This document shows, piece after piece, positions 62,321 to 64,000 of a DNA stretch of 64,000 bases (position 1 is the stretch's first letter; each line of letters begins with the position of its first letter). The DNA lies in assembly GCA_963792175.1 (NCBI GenBank), contig CAWBVG010000019.1, positions 1 to 64,000 on the forward strand, written 5' to 3'. The position numbers and the translations under genes were made by a program. The notes beneath the pieces are model-generated. The model was given only the letters and a program-made list of their open reading frames with translations. It was not told where the DNA came from and made no database searches. This stretch comes from CAWBVG01 sp963792175. GTDB lineage: Bacteria; Acidobacteriota; Vicinamibacteria; Vicinamibacterales; CAVVIG01.

Positions 62321-63011
62321 AGAAGCGGACGTTCACCGTGAACAGGTAATTGAACCCGCCCAGATCGAGCTTGGTGCCCGAGAAGTCCTGGTCGGCCGGC
62401 AGATCTCCCTTCGCGGACTGATACCGGATCTCACCGCCAATAGCCCAGGACCCGACCGGCACGCGCACGCCGCCGAGAATCACCGGACCCGTCGCGGTGC
62501 CGCTGCCGATAAACGTGTCGCGGAAGATGGATTGATCCGTCGCGAGAAACTGACCGCTTTCGGAATACCGGTAGTTGAAGACGCCGACGCCGGCGCCAAT
62601 GTACGGCTCGATACCGTTGCCGCGGCCGAGCGGGAGGAAGCGCACCGTCGCCGTGAACGGCACGACGCGCAGTTTCAGATCCTGTTCGATTTCGGCACCG
62701 TTCGTGTTGACGAAATTCAGGTACACCGTCGGCACGGTCCGCGTGCTGAATCCGACCCCCAGACTGCCTTCAAAGTTGTTGCCGAATCCGATGAGCCATT
62801 CGCCGCCGAACGTCGGCCCGTTGAAGTCCTTGATGTTGAACGCGAGAAAGTTCAGGTTGTTCAACAGGACGTCATTCCTGTCGCGCGCATCTTCGCCGCG
62901 CAGGGTGAATGCGCCGACATAGAAGTTCACCGACTGCTGGGCGGAAGCGATGGGCGTCGCCAACAGTCCAAGCACCAGGGCCCCGGCTCCAAACGAAACG
63001 AATCGCCGCAT
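62319..63011 (-). CDS. Outer-membrane beta-barrel protein
   Basis: A clean 230-residue exported protein. Signal peptide MRRFVSFGAGALVLGLLATPIASAQ with cleavage after ASA. The mature strands are typical of a small OmpW/OmpA-like 8-stranded barrel: SVNFYVGAFTLRGEDARDRN, PTFGGEWLIGFGNNFEGSLGVGFS, LRVVPFTATVRFLPLG, GIEPYIGAGVGVFNYRYSE, GPVILGGVRVPVGSWAIGGEIRYQSA, LDLGGFNYLFTVNVRF, with a terminal Phe. The long first extracellular loop has acidic residues. Its function is unknown; it is a single gene, convergent with the broken GT39-like gene. Confidence 0.78.
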   Translation of the reverse strand: MRRFVSFGAGALVLGLLATPIASAQQSVNFYVGAFTLRGEDARDRNDVLLNNLNFLAFNIKDFNGPTFGGEWLIGFGNNFEGSLGVGFSTRTVPTVYLNFVNTNGAEIEQDLKLRVVPFTATVRFLPLGRGNGIEPYIGAGVGVFNYRYSESGQFLATDQSIFRDTFIGSGTATGPVILGGVRVPVGSWAIGGEIRYQSAKGDLPADQDFSGTKLDLGGFNYLFTVNVRF

Positions 63012-63118
63012 GGTCGCGCTCCTTTGCGTTTACCAGGGGTAGCAGAAGAGGTGCCAGAAAAGCCGCGGAAAACGCGCGTAAATTGTCACAATTCGGCCAC
63101 GATTGTCTCTCGCGGATA

Positions 63119-63929
63119 TCAGAACGTCCGAGTCTGTGGACTCTTGAACGCGCGGATCACCTCGAGCATCGCGTCGTGCAGGTGGCCGTTGGTCGCGAGC
63201 ACGTTGCCGCCGCGCGACGTGAACGGACCGCCGCCGAGACCGGTAACGCGACCACCTGCCTCGGACACAATCAGCGCGCCGCCGGCGATGTCCCACGGCT
63301 TGAGGTCGGCTTCCCAGAAACCGTCCATGCGCCCCGCCGCGACCCAGCACAGATCGATGGCGGCCGACCCCAGGCGCCGCACCGCACGCGCCTCCGCGAC
63401 GAAGGCGGCAAACAGTCCGACGATCTCGTCGATTCGGGTGCGGACGTCGTAGGGGAACCCCGTGACCAGCAGCGCGTCGACGAGATGGCTGGCGGCCGTG
63501 ACATGGATCGGCGCGCCATTGAGAAACGCGCCGCCGCCGCGCTCCGCGGTGAACAGCTCCCGGCGGTTCGGATCGTAGACAGCCGCGACCTCGGGCACGC
63601 CGTCGATTTCGAGCGCCAGCGACGCGCAGAAGATCGGCACGCCGTGCGCGTAGTTGGTGGTGCCGTCGATCGGATCGAACACCCAGCACGGTCCCGCCGG
63701 AACCGCCGCCGCGCCGCCCATTTCCTCAGCGAGGATCTGATGATCCGGAAACCGTTGCGCGATGAGCGTCGCGAAACATGCGCTCGACGGCCAGGTCCAC
63801 CTCGGTGACGAGATCGGTGGCGCCCTTCTTGTCGATGCGGAAGGCCTGACCGAGCTGCGCCATCTGCATCTCGCCGGCACGGACAACCGCTTCAATCGCG
63901 GTGGTGAGAAAGATGGGACGCGGCGGCAC
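63119..63929 (-). CDS. suhB: Inositol monophosphatase family protein, one frameshift
   Basis: About 270 residues. Starts at GTG 63929 (PPRPIFLTTAIEAVVRAGEMQMAQLG), then KKGATDLVTEVDLAVERMFRD. A slip near 63765 is followed by HQILAEEMGG (metal ligand Glu), and the signature WVFDPIDGTTNYAHGVPIF contains the DPIDGT metal site. The second signature, LKPWDIAGGALIVSEAGGRV, contains the WDxAxG motif. The enzyme hydrolyses inositol 1-phosphate or related sugar phosphates. SuhB also acts in ribosome biogenesis in enterobacteria. The gene is one base downstream of the end of a partial gene on the same strand. Confidence 0.86.
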
Positions 63930-63930
63930 G

Positions 63931-64000
63931 CTAGGCCTGGACGGATCCGTCGTCGGCGGCAGGCTGCACGCGCTTGAGCATGCTGATTTCCATCCCGCCC
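63931..64000 (-). CDS. C-terminal end of an unidentified gene, cut by window edge
   Basis: The last 22 codons of a minus-strand gene enter the window, ending MLKRVQPAADDGSVQA. The stop is one base upstream of the SuhB-family start, so the two are likely co-transcribed. Too short to identify. Confidence 0.45.
   Translation of the reverse strand, partial: GGMEISMLKRVQPAADDGSVQA

Overview
The window is a 64 kb piece of GC-rich (about two-thirds G+C by eye) Gram-negative bacterial chromosome. There is no rRNA or tRNA gene to place it. Many secreted lipoproteins and beta-barrel outer-membrane proteins, short heptamer repeat arrays between genes, GC-rich promoters with TATAAT/TATACT/TACAAT -10 boxes, and the overall protein flavour suggest an acidobacterium (Vicinamibacteria-like). 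That placement is inference, not proof. Many genes read well only if single-base frameshifts are allowed. In most cases the coding signal resumes at once in another frame, so much of this is probably sequence error in a draft or metagenome assembly. Several genes (56382-59009, 53037-55358, 13295-14155, 48920-49939) are clean.

Layout. 1-3.7 kb is accessory: a partial unknown gene, a higBA toxin-antitoxin pair, a DUF1254/DUF1214 protein and a transposase remnant. 3.7-7.8 kb is one large multi-PAS sensor kinase gene. 8.2-15.4 kb is mainly housekeeping: radC, a decayed four-helix-bundle gene between inverted heptad arrays, a lipoprotein, dapF with a methyltransferase, glpD, an outer-membrane protein, dtd and ttcA. 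15.5-25.3 kb encodes envelope glycan functions: a hexapeptide acyltransferase, an SDR, a methyltransferase, two GT4 glycosyltransferases, an LPG-synthase-TM protein and two large membrane proteins, mostly as overlapping minus-strand operons.

25.3-44.5 kb is the most interesting stretch. A contiguous plus-strand operon (31910-41066) encodes GT2, a nucleotidyltransferase-PfkB fusion, a phosphoheptose-isomerase-like SIS protein, an SDR epimerase, two membrane proteins, a UDP-galactopyranose-mutase-like flavoprotein, a TIM-barrel isomerase, a radical SAM enzyme and an LPG-synthase-TM protein. Two paralogous surface modules lie on either side of it (25500-28708 and 41093-44496). Each has a lipoprotein with the same C-terminal domain, a second lipoprotein of a shared type, and a related beta-barrel. 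A lectin-like protein and another large membrane protein lie between. The set looks like a pathway that makes an activated, possibly heptose-derived, sugar, assembles it into a surface glycan and displays or binds it outside the cell.

44.6-64 kb continues the surface theme: a second radical SAM enzyme, a GT2/GT39-like/SDR operon, a cellulase-fold hydrolase, a divergent pair of paralogous lipoproteins, a PA14-containing membrane protein overlapping an SGNH hydrolase, a large GT39-like protein, a GT2 with a DedA protein, a repeat-invaded GT39-like gene, a beta-barrel and an inositol-monophosphatase-family enzyme.

Recurring structural themes are 7-bp tandem repeat arrays arranged as inverted pairs in intergenic spaces, palindromic REP-like elements (two of them inside genes), NTGA start/stop overlaps along operons, and several promoters whose -10 box sits so close to the start codon that the mRNA would be leaderless.
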